DNA of 64,000 bases from Isoetes taiwanensis (GCA_021234155.1 JAJEKV010000059.1:4276571-4340570), one strand, 5' to 3'; positions 44,521-57,448 are shown, counted from the stretch's first letter. The notes: a model not told the origin generated them from the sequence alone. Made by a program: numbers and translations.

Positions 44521-46268
44521 ATTTTTTATGGATGAATCTGTCGTTTTGTTTATTATTGCCTTTTCTCAGTTCATCCCCAACCACGAGCTCCCGTTTGCTT
44601 AATGAACCACATAATTCATCTTGATCTTTAGTTAAGGATTTGTGCATAATTTGTCATTCATTTTCAAGGATGTGAATTCTAGAATCTATCTAGAATTCTA
44701 CATAGTGATTGTGAAGTAGGATAAGCCAGCTAATCCAGTAGCTCAATTATGTATAATCAGAATCGCTTTTAGTTTGCTTTCTCATAACATTTTTTTTTTG
44801 CAATCGCCTAACGAAGTCTTCTTATAATGCAGACAAATTTTGAGGTTCCTTTAGAGGATATTAGTGCCTGCTCTGCAATGTAGCTTGGGGAGCTATAAAT
44901 TTTATATAGACATGAGTAAGGTACCTTTTTAATAATAGGCCACACTTATTTCAAATGTGTTCATCTTTCCCTCATTTAAGTAGTTACATCTTAATCAAAG
45001 GTTGTGTTGGAGTCTATCTTGCCATAGATCTTCATTTCTACTTTAAAAAGGGAGTTTATTTTGTGTACAATAGATCTCCAGCACCTCTGCAGCCTTCCTA
45101 GGCTTCTATGTCATTTTCTGAAAGATATTTCAATGGAACTACCTATATGCACCTCTGCAAGAGTATGATCCTTCAGGGCTTATTCTCTCTATGAAAGGAT
45201 TTGGTGTTGTAAATGTTAACCATGTCAAACATATCCAGGGAAGTGCATATGGGCACAATTTAGGTCACTTCTGAAAAGCATGGCCATCCTCTTCAATCCA
45301 TACTCTGCTCGAGCTCTCGATGTTAGATGTTGTGATGGCAAATGCCTTGCACTTTGTAAAACTACTCTCATTCTTAACTTCTAGAATAACATTGTTGGCA
45401 TAAAGTAACAGTGTTAATATCTTTAGTGGTTCTAGGGGCGTGCCATATTTATAGCTTTGATATAACAATCTCTAGTTGCTACCTACTCTACATAATCTAC
45501 ACAATTGGTATTAGAACATTGTTATTAATTTATCAGGGGCCATCTATATCCTCATTTTGAGGTCCCATTAGAGCACATAGATTTGTCAGTATCCTTTTTG
45601 GCACTAGATCATAAGAGATGATTTATTGAAATGTACATGATCTGGATAGATTGAGAATCTGTTGCGGAATTGTGATGTTTGCAGACTAGCATATATTATG
45701 GGGTCATACCATGTGGGAGAAAAAATGAAATTTTAATTCTAAGAAGTAAATTATTAATGTATGGCATGCTTTGGCTAGAAGGTCCACTAATTTTGGTATG
45801 AGTTTATGACATGGGTACAAGGTCCTTATTTAAGGCTTTTATATGCTGCCAATGAAGTTTGCATCTAAAAGAATCAATAACATATGTGCAGGGCCAACAA
45901 GGGATAAAGGTCGTGGTGCTGATTATGCAAGGAATCCTTAATACAATCTTTTAACAGAGGTAACAAAGCAAGATTTATCGATTACTAAAACAAGAGAATA
46001 ATGCATGAATATATCATTGTGCTTGCCCTTTGTATTAGCAATGCTACCGCATGTTCTAGATTGACTGTTTGGCTTGACGGAAGAGGATGATTGTGCCACA
46101 GTTTGCATGCAGTTGAGATTTTAAAATAGTCTTTGGCATCTTTGCAATACACTGCATTTGCAGCTATGATATTGGAATATAGTCAATGTTTCATGCAAAT
46201 TGTCAAAGTTCTTGCTGGATGAGTTTGATTATCTGTCTCTCATTTTAAGGATCAATTTGATCCTGTTA
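44521..46268. other. Unassigned, no gene seen
   Basis: AT-rich sequence without convincing coding pattern or repeat ends. Confidence 0.3.
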
Positions 46269-47103
46269 GGGTCATTTCCCACTCGCCATTAAGTTAAGTT
46301 AGCTTAACTACTTGGTTATCTCTTAACCTAACTAGAAAAAATTTCTAGTTTTCCATTGAGGTGGTTAAATTAGAACTAACTTAATGAAGTATGAAAATTT
46401 GCATTCCCATCATGCCCAATAAGTTATAATTAAAAACTAAAATAAAGCTTGAGTTGATGATTCACACTAGCAGTTAAAGTGCTAAGTTAGGTTAGCATTA
46501 ATTATGCTTGTTTCACAATGCCACTTAAGAATTTATGTTAAGTTAAAGAGAGTTTTGTTGGCAAAAACAAAATGCCAACTACCAACGATGCACACTAGAA
46601 ACACACCTAAGGCTAACACAAATGTAGTGCTAGACTTTCCAACTAATTTGTTAGAAACAAGGGGTCCATTCATAGTGAAAACCCAGACCAATTACTGAAA
46701 GAGATATAAAACAGATATAACTGTACACAGAATATTATGAAAATGCATATTCCTAGATGTTGAAAGAGGCAAATAGAAAAATGCATTTTCATATAAAACA
46801 TACATAACCTAACTATATTGTTACAACCTTCTCACTTAAATGTTAGGTTAAGTTAGAACTTAACTTAGTTAAGTGTACCTCTCCTAGGTCACTTAACTTC
46901 TAGTTTAAAATAAGGGGTCCAGTTAAAGTTTTAATTAAACTTAACTTAACTATTGTCAATATGAAAGTGACCTTGTTAAGTTAACCATGGTTAAAATTTA
47001 ACCAAATCCTAACTTAACTGGTAGAAAAGCAAGTGCTAGTTGAAAGCAAGTTTCTTTTGTTTGCCACATTTAACCTAACTTAACTGCCAGTGGGAATTGA
47101 CCC
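46269..47103. mobile_element. Tourist-like (PIF/Harbinger) non-autonomous element
   Basis: Terminal inverted repeats of about 30 bp: left GGGTCATTTCCCACTCGCCA, right (reversed) GGGTCAATTCCCACTGGCAG, then ttaagttaggtta. The ends are flanked by a TTA duplication (46266-46268 and 47104-47106), the target preference of PIF/Harbinger. Interior copies of taacttaact/agttaagtta run in both directions. No coding capacity. Confidence 0.82.
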
Positions 47104-47106
47104 TTA

Positions 47107-47930
47107 ATGCCAATATGTACAGAGGTTGCTAGACTCTTAACAAGAGGTGAATTATAAATCGGCATTTGATATTACCTGATGTGTCATTCTGAAGGGCAAG
47201 TATGCGGACCTGGAAATCCAGGTCCTGAAACTGATGCCAACATGCTCTGAGGTGTTCAAATCTATTCATGGCATTTTGAGAATAAACAATCCACGATGTC
47301 TTTAACGTTGTTTCTATAAACCAAAAGCTCTGCAATATATTCTGTAAACCAAAAGCTCTGCAATATACTTTCTATCCGGACAGCTGAAAATCCTTTCTTC
47401 TGGAAGATTGAGATATGATGGTTATGTGCATTGTATAATGAGAATCAACATTTTTTTGTATGCTGGAAACATGTGAGTTATATACAAATTATTATTTCTG
47501 AAAAATCACTCCTATGCATGCATGTTCCTGTTGTATTACAGAGAGCAATTCATTGGAAACATGTGAGTTATATATAAATTAGTACATCTGAAGAATCAAT
47601 GATATGCATGCATATTTTCTGTTGTATTATAGAGAAAATATCTTCATGCATTTTAAAACACGTATATGATCAATATGATTTTTAACCAAGCATTGTGGAG
47701 ATACATGGAGATAATCTGGCTGAAGCCTGAGCTGTTGTTCAGGTTGTAAATACCTACAATCAATGATCAAACAGTGTTATGGTCAATGCTTTTGAAACCT
47801 TTGCTACAATGTTTTACATGGTTGTAAATGCTAGAAATGAAATAAAAGAAGTGACATAACCATTGCATTAATTCACTAGTGAAATAAATTCTCTAGTCTG
47901 CATATTCGACTACACATATTATACTGAGTA

Positions 47931-47980
<50 letters not shown>

Positions 47981-48254
47981 ATGACTATGCCTATTCTATG
48001 TGATAGAAAATTTCTAGTTATCATTTTGAGTTCTGAACTTCCCTCATAGTTCAAAATCACATGCTGTAATGGCATTTATGGTATGAGCCACTATCCCAAC
48101 GTATGCATTTATTTTTAAGAAAGAGAGATCCACTTTTTCCTTATTAAAGTTGCATGATACATGCATGTTTGCCACTTGTTGACCATTTCTTTTGGATGCA
48201 TTTCTAAGTTCATGGAATTCCAATGGGGTTAATTCCACACAATTGCATATGGAA
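47107..48254. other. Unassigned, with a long poly-T run
   Basis: An unbroken T-run of about 43 bases (47934-47976) stands alone. Two near-identical phrases (ggaaacatgtgagttatat at 47464 and 47555; taaaccaaaagctctgcaatat at 47315 and 47344) show local duplications. No gene seen. Confidence 0.4.
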
Positions 48255-48299
48255 GAATAGAATAGAATAGAATAGAATAGAATAGAATAGAATAGAATA
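48255..48299 (-). repeat. (GAATA)9 tail of the LINE
   Basis: Nine uninterrupted copies of gaata on the plus strand. They abut the 3' end of the minus-strand LINE at 48300, so I read them as the retrotransposition tail rather than an independent microsatellite. Confidence 0.75.
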
Positions 48300-48553
48300 G
48301 ATTTTTAGCGTCCACGGAGACCAACTGGCCTATGGGACCCAAACAAAAAAGAGAGCAGCACGCGTATTACTGACAGAATTAAAAAACCCCCGCCCCGAAG
48401 GGTTTTCGAGGAAAAACCTTAGCGATAATAGGTTTCTTTGGCATCTTCATACAATTGTGTAGGACGAGTTCAATACCGTCGGGAGGACACAACTAAGCCT
48501 GCATCCATAACCTCACGGAGGTATGACCCCAACAAACCCATCGACGCCAGTAT

Positions 48554-49475
48554 TCAATAACTCATGCAGCGGTTGGCCGGCACGAGTAATCGAACATATC
48601 GCTCTCGATAGGGGCAAATCTTTGGGCGAATCTGGAGGGCATGACATTCATCCTCAATGAAATACGGTGGCGACCGGGCAAAGCCTTTGCTCTCATGCTT
48701 CCCGAGCCCAATGCCCTGTCTCAATACGGAGGCGATGTGCACCCGTGCGAATGAAAGCTATAAGCCTGCACTTCTTCATGGGCAACTGGGTGTACAAGTA
48801 CTGGTGTGGGCCTCTCGTGAGCCTGGGATTGACTTGCTGCTGATAGTATGCCAGCTTGACATGCATCAGAGCATCTGCATCCCAGAGCTTGCGAAGGAAG
48901 GTAGCATCTAGGTACAACTTAAGTGCCTTGTGGTCTTTCTTTGTCCTGACATGTACGCATCTGTTTGCCTGTACACCCCAGCGTGAGAACCACTGAGCTT
49001 GCTTGTCCTTCCAGTAGGCTTTGAGGCGTTGAGGACCCATTGCCATGGCCAAAGCAAGATTGGGCAAACGTGTATCACTCATAACGACCACCTTCTGGAA
49101 GTAAATGATATGGCATTCCAATGCAGCTGTAGAAAACCTGTCTCCTGGAGTAGAAAACCTGTCTCCTGGAGTAGGATCTGGTATGGAACTGTGGACTTCA
49201 CCCCAAGGGCTCGTGTCAAGAAGGCTTTCTGCACCTGCTTGAGGTCATTCCAGGTGTTGAGGGATATCACCGGACCCCACACTTCTGCCCCATATAAAAG
49301 GACCGACTCGACCAATGCCCGAAACAAGTGTGATTGGTGGCCTCAGGCATATAACTCTGCCTTGTGGCTGTTGTTCTGCATGGCATATAGTGCTTTCCAT
49401 CCTGCCGTGACCCGCAACCTGATGGCAGCATCCCAATTGGTGGTAGTGGAGAACTCAATCCCCAAGTACTTGTAG
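48554..49475 (-). pseudogene. LINE C-terminal region
   Basis: LFRALVESVLLYGAEVWGPV and the following NTWNDLKQVQKAFLTRALGV form the usual region after the RT. Later IEDECHALQI..CPYRERY is the C-terminal Cys/His knuckle (pattern EDExHxLxxCPxYxxxR). A 17-bp phrase (agtagaaaacctgtctcctgg) is tandemly duplicated at 49132 and 49153. Confidence 0.7.
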
Positions 49476-49562
49476 GTCGGTGCCACCTCTACATCCTGTC
49501 CCTGGTAAGTGAATGAGGGAAGCCTTGGCTGACGGGATGATGAAACTAACGGCACCCTAGTT

Positions 49563-50756
49563 TTGGCCAAGTTAAACGCATGCTTGGATGAATCGGCAAA
49601 AAGTGTCAAGAGCATCCGGTGGCGTTGCATGTCCTCACGGAGTATAGGCGAGGAGGTTGACATCGTCGGCATATATGAGTTGCCGGATTGTGTGATGCAT
49701 GAGATGGGCGCCCGCACCTCCATGCTCGAGAGCCAATCTTCCGGTGGTCAATGTACATGCCAAAGAGTGTGGGGAGAGGGGGCAACCTTGACGCACTCAA
49801 TACTCACGATTACCGGCTGTCGGCGATGTGATACGGTCGAGCATGCCTCGTATAGCCTATACAGCGCGCATTACGCAAGTCAAGGGGAGTCCCCGGTACC
49901 GATGATGTCCCATAACTTGTCCCCGGGCGCTGCGTCAAAAGCTTTTGCGAAATCCCGCGAAACAACAAAGACAGGTTTTGTCGGTGATTTCTGCTATCCT
50001 CAATCAATGTGTGCAGAGTGAAGATATGATCAATGGTGGAATGCCCGGGCGAAAACACGCCGTGGTGAGAGCTTGCACATCCGCCTCCTCGCCCATATTG
50101 TCGACCTACGCTCAAGGATGCCGATAGCGGTTTTGCAAAGAGAGAGCTGAACATAATAGTACGATAGTTGGCCGGACATTGAGGGTCCCCTGCCTTGTAT
50201 ATGGGCACAACTCTACTAGTGGTCCACTGTGGAGGGAAGCCTTCTTGCAATGCTTTGTTGAATAAGCGCCCGTCTTGACGAGCACCGATGGAGGCCCGAC
50301 CCATTTGAAGTTCCACCGCATGCCATCTAAATCTGTTGCCTTCCCATTAGCTAGACGTTGTAGGCCCATGATGACATCCCCCTCTGTGATGACCAGAGCC
50401 ATGCCTATCTGTGGAGGGACTGGTGTCCGGCCCCCGAGCGGGTCGTAAAGCTGTTGCAAGTATTGTACCCATTGCTCGGAGGTGATGTTCCCTGTGGGTT
50501 GTGCAGTTTTGCTCAAGACCCTTCTCCAGGATGCCTTGGGGTGCCGATCCAAGAGACCAAACATCTGTTGCTGATGCTCTGCGACGTATGTGGCTTTCTT
50601 GTTCTTGAGGAAGGAGCGGTATTGACTGATGGCCTGTGGGCGGGAGGTGGGATCAGTGACTTGCCGGAGTGTGCACTTGAGCTCCCGATACTCATCATCG
50701 AACCACCTGTTGCGGGGGAATGCGTGGTCTGCCGTGAGTGGCCTCTCCCAAAGCAT
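49563..50756 (-). pseudogene. LINE reverse transcriptase domain
   Basis: Motifs on the minus strand: LANGKATDLDGMRWNF (upstream block), FPPQWTTSRVVPIYKAGDP with CPANYRTIMFSS (motifs 1-2), GHSTIDHIFTLHTLIEDS (motif 3), a damaged AKAFD block (A), a PLSPTLFGMYID-like block (B, near 49770), and LIYADDVNLLAYTP (C, 49637-49680), where the YADD catalytic pair is intact. LREDMQRH and FNLAKTRV follow. Several shifts break the frame. Confidence 0.82.
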
Positions 50757-51149
50757 CTCTCCACCGTCGGCAGACGAGTCGATTCAGCTGCATTTTGTTG
50801 AAGTGTGGGGAGTTGCAGCGGTCCTGCCAGGTCACGCTCAAGCAGCTGGGCATAGGTCGTTGCACGGCGGTAGACCAGGCGCAGCTCGGGCACCTATGGT
50901 GTTGAGACAATAGATGCACGGGAAGCTTGCCAATGAAGATGCACAAACAGTGGCTGGTGGTCTGAGTCCACTTCCTCGTCCCGAGTGTCTGTTCCAATGG
51001 AAAAATGAGTAACCAGGTGCAGATCCTATTCCTCAACCAGCAGATAATCCACCACACTGGACCCGCCCCCTTGGTTCTCCTGTCTACAAGTGCAGCAGCT
51101 AGAAGATGGCCATTGTGCCAACCCATTATAAATAACCAGGACAAAGATA

Positions 51150-51888
51150 CTATCCAGTGAGCAACAACCGCCGCCATAGCCGAGAAATCTGGTTGTCGTC
51201 TGACACCCTTGACCAAGCCACCTCTGCGGGGTTCAACTGCAAGACGTCCTCTGCCAGGGGTTCAAATTTTGGGACCTGCTCGGCTCCTGTGCGTGCATTG
51301 AAGTCGCCAAGCAACATAACCTTACCCAACTGTTTGTGCTGCTGGATATCATCATATAGATCAACATAAGGCTCCAATCTATCCACATTCGAATGAGTGT
51401 TATAAAAGTTGGTCTCGGCATGTGGAAAGTAGCATGCTGCTATGAAGAGAATGCTTCCACTTGTCATCTTTGCCCCGCACCCACAAGTATCGATTGTTAC
51501 ATGCGATTTTTGTGCGCCGAGATGAATGCTCAAAAGGTTGCACGATAGTAGCAGGCAACCCCGCCATGCCCTCGCTTGCCTGTGCACTCATTGAACACCG
51601 AAAAATGCAGATAGCCCGGGAGGTTCGGCTGTATGTGCCCTGCATGTTCCCATGTTTCCATGAGGAAAATGAGATCCATATCTGGTGCAATAGAGTTGAG
51701 ACTCTCCCCTTTACGCCAAGGGAAGCCCGAAGCAGTTCAAGATACCATCCGGAGGCACAGTTCCTATTTGTTGGCATTCGATGTAGGCGTTCGATGCTCT
51801 GTTTCGGGTGCGGGGGAGTAGTGTGTGGCGTCCGGGCGGCGATTTGCGAGGTGTGAGCAGCTTGAAGCCCGGGGGCGAGGAGGTGCAA
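51150..51888 (-). pseudogene. LINE APE endonuclease domain
   Basis: Nicks the target DNA to prime reverse transcription. In one frame 51600-51680 reads DLIFLMETWEHAGHI (catalytic Glu) and GHGGVACYYR. Downstream, in another frame, SILFIAACYFP and VMLLGDFNARTG (51285-51320; Asp-Asn of the GDFN motif) follow. The order and spacing fit APE-type endonucleases. At least two frame changes separate them. Confidence 0.78.
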
Positions 51889-52117
51889 TAGGAATGCGGT
51901 GGCGTAGCAAAGAGTGGCGGCGGCGGCGCATTGCGTCGGTGACCTCGGCGGTAGCCCGGCCTAAAAATCGCGAAGCTTGCCACCGGACCCGAGCTGCGGC
52001 ACCCCCTCGGCGACGGGCGTCCACGACTTGAGCGGTAGCTTTGCGGCGGGACTCTGTTGCATCGAGGTAAGATCGATTGACATACGGTAGTCCCCTTCAA
52101 TTGCCTACTCGACGGCC

Positions 52118-53183
52118 TTAAAATTGCCTCCACGACTTTTCGCATATGCGCCGCCCGCGTGAAGGCGACAATGCGCGGGCGTCCCCATCTGTGCGTTGAG
52201 CCCCAAGGCGGCTTGCTCGAACAATGTGCACTACAATGTCATTCTGAAATGCCATGCGAGATAGGATCTGATCCTGGATGCGCTTGGTGAGATCCTCTCC
52301 TGCCTCCTCCGAGAGTCCACGTACCACCACATTGTGATGCCGCGTGACCCGCTCCTCTTTGCTCGAGTTGCGGGGCAACATTAGTCGCCCCGGCCAGGTC
52401 GTGTGGGCTATTCCGCGGCAAAAGGCGGTGTGGTGTGCGAGATGGAGCAGGTGGTGTCTGTCTGCCCGTTTGGCGGCTGGTGGGCTGTGGAACATGTGTG
52501 CTTGTCTTCTGGCCCCAGGTTGCGGCCTCTGCTGCCTGGAGTCAGGAGTCTATCTCCTGTTGAAATCTCTGCTGCTTGGCCAACTCACTCGTGCACTGCC
52601 TTAATTGTTCATGGACCTCGGCATGGAGGCCCCTGCCTTGCTGGATAATGGTTGCTCGGAGCTCCTGTATCTCATGTGCCTGTGTCTCGGCTCTACCCTG
52701 TAGGGTTCTTAGCTCTGCCTGGCTGGCTTCAAAGGCGACCCGGACGTTGCGTATTATAGTGGCAGACCCTTCAGCTTCTGACTTGAGGCGGGAGATAGTT
52801 GCCGCTGCATCCTGCTCAACATCCCGCTTGTCCCTTGCCATAGTCTCTGTGGTGGTGATGAGGGAATCCACGCGAGCTCGCAAGTCAGCAAGGCCTTGCT
52901 TATCCTGTTGCCTCTCAAAGTATGCCAAGCGAAGCCCGTCTTCTAACTGCTGCACGCGGGTCCCCATCTCTGCAATCCGTTGCCTTTCCGCTGCCAACTG
53001 TCTTTTGAGTACGTGGGACGTCGAGGATTGTATCTCTGCTGCCAGTTCTGCAATCCGGGTTTTGTTGCTCTCAATCTGTTCCTCCATTTGTTTCATGGCC
53101 ACTCGTCTGCGCCGGTGTCGTGTCACAGGTGATAATATCTCACATATATACCTAAATGTAACCCTAATATTTAGGGTTCCCAA
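52118..53183 (-). pseudogene. LINE ORF1-like protein (coiled coil plus RRM-like domain)
   Basis: The frame at 53183-52542 is a long heptad-type coiled coil (EEQIESNKTRIAELAAEIQS, LRLAYFERQQDKQGLADLRA) ending in RFQQEIDS and a stop. It is followed, after a shift, by 52495-52118, where HHNVVVRGLSEEAGEDLTKR and later VRASRLG resemble the RNA-binding domain of L1-type ORF1p. Such proteins trimerise through the coil and bind the LINE RNA. It lies directly upstream of the endonuclease. Confidence 0.6.
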
Positions 53184-53190
53184 ATTTCTT

Positions 53191-55783
53191 CAAAGCGGCT
53201 TCCTAATACAGTGCCGCCATATTCTGTTATCTTCTATTCCCCACAGAAGCATTCGGCTGTGGCCCGCTCCAAGCAGCATTGAGATCCTTATCTGTTAGAA
53301 GACTGAGCTCTTAATCTGTCCTCTTCTTATTTTTGCAAGCATAAGCACTACATGCATATCTCTCGTTTATGCAAACCGAACTCTGGCAAAATGAACACCT
53401 TATGCTTCTAGCAATAGGAATATTTTCAAGTGTGTACAAGCTGGTAGCACCTGTGTGGAACGAAGCCATGGAAGCATCCCGAACACATTCCGAACACATT
53501 CATGTAATATAGACACTGAATATGTATTCATATCTTAGATAGCAAGAAGTGCAATATTTGGTTGAACAACAAGTTTTTTCCACACATATACATCTGCTTC
53601 TCAAAAATAGGCGATAAGTAAGCAACCTGAGGTTTGCTTTATTCTTTCTTCCTAATTTATTCTCGATTGTTTGTTTTTCAATACTTATGTACAACAGATT
53701 GAACTCATATTTAGAGTTCTTGGATTGGTTATTTGTATCTTCATTCCATATCAATAATCTGGTCTCTTATTAAATGGAAGAGATAAGTTGATGCTTGCAT
53801 TTGATCTGTTCTCAACTGTTAGTGATAAATTGATCCTTGAATCTCAATAATCTGAAAGAGATAAGCTGATGCTTGCACTTTAACAAAAGGTTTGAATGCA
53901 TGACTAGTTCATTAGAACTAGCATTTGTATTTCCTTCCATATTTCAGGTTTTCTAACTAACAGGGCAAAAGGTTACAAAGGCTGATCGGCTATAAACTGA
54001 GAGGCTACCTTTTGGCCCTTCAATCATTACCATTTTATATGCTAATTTTTTTATGATTGGCTACAGGTACCGGACCTCTCCTGCTTTTGTTGCTGTTTTG
54101 TGTTTGTTAGTTGGAGTACTGAAAATGGAAGTGGAGATAAGCTTTTACAACATACGGTCTGCTAATTTTCTACTGTGTGAAGAACCGTCTCCATAAATCA
54201 TGACATTAAGTTACTCTTCAAAACTTGTAAAGGTTTAAACAGGTTGGGTATGCTCTACTCTAGTGAAGACATTTTCATATGGTCTCTGTACATTCAAGCC
54301 ATAGTTTAATCTTGCTGGAAAGGCTTTCTTCATTGCCATTTCTTAGTTTGCAGCATTACTTGTAGCTGCTCTTAAATATTTTCCTCTCAAACATTATGTA
54401 AATTTTGTCCATACATTACTGGATTTATGAGAATGCCTTCTATTATATAATCGGTGTAATAAATCATATGGCAATGACATACTGATTGGTTGCTGCTAAA
54501 ATAAGTTACAAATTATTTTTCTTCTTGCAATGATTATTCCCTTGCATGTGCAATAGGGCAGAGTTAATAGGGCAGAGTTCTGAAGCAGATTATGCTATAT
54601 GTCTACTTGCAGTTTTTTGCACAATAGTGTTAAAAACAAGATGCCATATATGGCAAGAAATATAGAGGAACATAGATTTTTCTTTGAATAGTGCTCTATC
54701 AAGTGGTTTCTTTTGTCATGGATGGCATGGTATATGGTCAGGTTTACTTCTACACATTACTATCAAGGTTTATCTGTTGTATGCTGCACCAGAAATCATA
54801 ACGGACTGTGAAAACAATGTTGCAGCATAGATGCCTATAATTTCTGAGCTTTATGGTACAAAGTCCAATTTGAATATGAATATTGCATAGATGTTGTCTC
54901 TGAAGTAATAAATAGGCTTGCATAATATTTCATGCATATTTCTGCCAAATTGTCATCTACCTGCCTGCAAGACCACTTGTCCCTCCTTGTCTTGCATTCT
55001 TTGGCATTAGCCCTGCCTCACTTCTGGTTGATAAATGCATAATAAATCTGGTTTTTCAATTAAGGCAGGGTTTGACATCTGTTTTTTCCTTGCCTTGCCT
55101 AGTCTGATAGGTGTATATGCCTTTTTTAAAAAAAAAAAAACTGATAAGCATTATGAAGGACCACATTTGTGGCTTTACAATTTTGAATAGAATCATTGAA
55201 AGAAAGTAAGGATCACAAAACATACTTGACTCTAAAGATCTAGGCCTTAGAGCTGGTAAGACGTGTTTCGGTTGTGAAAAGGTCGTACAAGTTGGCATAG
55301 GTTTGCAATTGTTCTAAATAAAATAGGCTTTAAGACTATTGTGACTATTGTTTCTTTTATGAAAAACATGTACAAAGATAAATAAGGCCTGAGGATGCCG
55401 GTGTTTGCAATTGACCATGAAAAAACTTGGGTTTGAGACTAAAGGATCACAAGTACCAGATTATAACTTGGGTTGTAGTTTGGATTGATATTACTGCCAA
55501 GGGATTGACCGAGGCAGATGTCTAGTCTAGCGAATGCTAGTTCAGGCTGGGTTTTTTTTTAACACTTCAATTCCTTGGTATAACCAGGGTTGCTTGTGTC
55601 CTTTAGTCTCTTCCTGTTCAATATAAGTCATAACATATGAATGTAGGTTGCTCACTACTGCTTGTTGTATTCCAGGATGAGCACAAATGTATAGAAGAGA
55701 TGGATTGTGAGGCCATCCATCCCACATGGAACAGATAAAAAACATATTGGGGTAGAAACCATATTGAGCGGCATCAAAAATCC
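53191..55783. other. Unassigned AT-rich stretch
   Basis: No gene or repeat ends recognised in 2.6 kb. A short direct repeat, ggcagagttaatagggcagagtt, lies near 54560. It may be intronic or intergenic DNA. Confidence 0.3.
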
Positions 55784-56791
55784 CATCGATCCGAGACATC
55801 GGATCGCCATTCTAGAATGGGACGAGCATGCATGTTCTGCATGCATGCGGGCGGCGCATGCCCGTTCTGGTTGGGAGTTCGTTATTTTAGGCGGCGTTTA
55901 CGCCCGACTTCTCATCGGTAGCTTCCTCTTCTCTCTCAGCATTACCTTATTCTCTTTGAATTGTTTCGAGGCGGGGGAGGGGCTTCTTCTGCTGGTTTAG
56001 CCAATTTGCGTTTCTTTCATCTTTGTCCTTTCGGCCTTTAGCCTTCATCCCTGTGACCTTCGGGCCCTCGATCCTAGTTTGTCAAGGAATTCCTTTGGTA
56101 TTGGGCGGTTTGTTGGTTTCATGCAGTCCCATTCTAGAATCCCATCGATCCGAGACATCGGATCGCCATTCTAGAATGGGGACGAGCATGCATGTTTTGC
56201 ATGCATGCGGCGGCGCATGCCCGTTTCGGGTTGGGAGTTCGTTATTTTAGGCGCGTTTACGCCCGACTTCTCATCGGTGGCTTCCTCTTCTCTCTCGTGA
56301 TACCTTATTCTCTTTGAACCCACCCCCTTCTTTGTTATTGTATTTTTATCGCGTGGCACGCGGCGTAATCACCCCTCCACTCTGGGAGGTTTGTTTTGTC
56401 TTGTTGTTTTGTTGGTGATGTGCGTGTACAACGGGTTAGCGGCGGCATCTGTTTTCGACTTTTCCATTCGTGGGTTTGGGGGCGATTTTTATGCCTTACG
56501 TTTGTCAAAGCCCCCTTGCGAAGGCTTATCACTAGGTTTTTCCTCGAAAACCCGAAAGGGCGGGGTTTTTTAATCCCGGTGATAAGCTTTCGGCAGGTAC
56601 ACTAGCCCAGTCTCTATTAGCATTGTATTTTGTTGGGGTCCAAATGATATAATTGGATTTTTCCTTTATTTTGTTATGGGTAGTTCGCATGTGTGCGGCT
56701 ACCCACTATCCACCATTGTAGAAAATCTGCTGAGATGAATGAGAAGCAAGTCTAAGTCGGGCGGTTTGTTGGTTTCATGCGAGTCCCATTC
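55784..56791 (+). repeat. Second copy of the 1-1042 dispersed repeat
   Basis: Same order as 1-1042: two subunits starting catcgatccgagacatcgg (55784 and 56143, period 359), the hairpin tail near 56530-56590 (tcctcgaaaacccgaaaggg), and the end gcgagtcccattc at 56780-56792. The orientation is the same as the copy at the window start. Confidence 0.75.
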
Positions 56792-57448
56792 AAAAATCTT
56801 GATATACATGAAGATATACATGAAAGGGGTGCTCTTAGACTTGGTGAGTGTTCTATTGTTGCAAAATTTAGTGACATTGATGATTCACAAACATATCTGC
56901 CACTCGGCTTTAAACCATATCTGCCATTTGGCTTATAAACAAAAATGCCATATTTATGGCTTTTAGACCAGAGCCAATCATTCCATTAGCTTTGATGGTT
57001 TATACATTACACTTGGAGCATTATTATTGAAGAAAGGTATTCAGTACACTTAAAGCAATGGGTTTCGAGGAGCAAGTCCTCAAACAACAGAGCAGCAGTT
57101 ACAACTAAAAGGTATGTGCATACACATGCGTTTTTATCTTCAAGTTGGGCCTGTAAAAATAGGGTAGGGTCTGACCTCTGCTGTAATGATAGGGGTCAGC
57201 CCGCCCTTAGCTTACAGCTTCTAATTCTAAATGGTCAGCCCCATCCTATGGTTGGAGGAAGGATTTTTTTGGGTTGCCCCTAGGGGGGCAAACCCTTGTT
57301 TATGTGGGCTTTTGGCATATCCTAGGTATATGCTAGAATATCCCTAGGATATGCTGGTGACTGCTAAAAACTTATGATTGGCTGTAAATGCTAGGTCACT
57401 TCTGTTGATGGGCAGCCGCTCTCGAAACCTGGTAACTGGAGAGGTCTC
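56792..57448. other. Unassigned
   Basis: A short inverted repeat (gcccctaggggggc, 57275) and repeated phrases atatgccatttggc/catatctgccac near 56890-56930. No gene seen. Confidence 0.3.

Larger units (their letters stand above)
48255..53190 (-). mobile_element. APE-type non-LTR retrotransposon (LINE) with pentanucleotide tail
   Basis: On the minus strand, in order: a coiled-coil frame (53183-52542), an ORF1-like domain (HHNVVVRGLSEEAGEDL), an APE endonuclease (51.1-51.9 kb), a reverse transcriptase (49.6-50.7 kb), a thumb/connection region and a C-terminal Cys/His knuckle. The element ends in a (TATTC)n tail at 48255-48299, the kind of short-repeat 3' tail many LINEs carry. Frames are broken at many places but the text is readable throughout, so the copy is fairly recent or badly base-called. 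I found no convincing target duplication. Confidence 0.85.

Noticed and set aside
47934-47976. Poly-T run as the tail of a minus-strand retrocopy
   Set aside because: No retrotransposon or processed gene sequence could be recognised beside it.
52542-53298. Plus-strand 240-codon frame over the LINE 5' part
   Set aside because: The minus-strand coiled coil is the better reading and continues into ORF1-like sequence; the plus frame is its antisense shadow.
53191-53360. Target duplication of the LINE
   Set aside because: I compared the bases beyond the GAATA tail (aattgcatatgg) with 53190-53360 and found no convincing match.
1-56791. The two ~1-kb repeats (1-1042 and 55784-56791) as LTRs of one 56-kb element
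   Set aside because: They differ by many indels, lack TG...CA ends and target duplications, and enclose several complete unrelated insertions.
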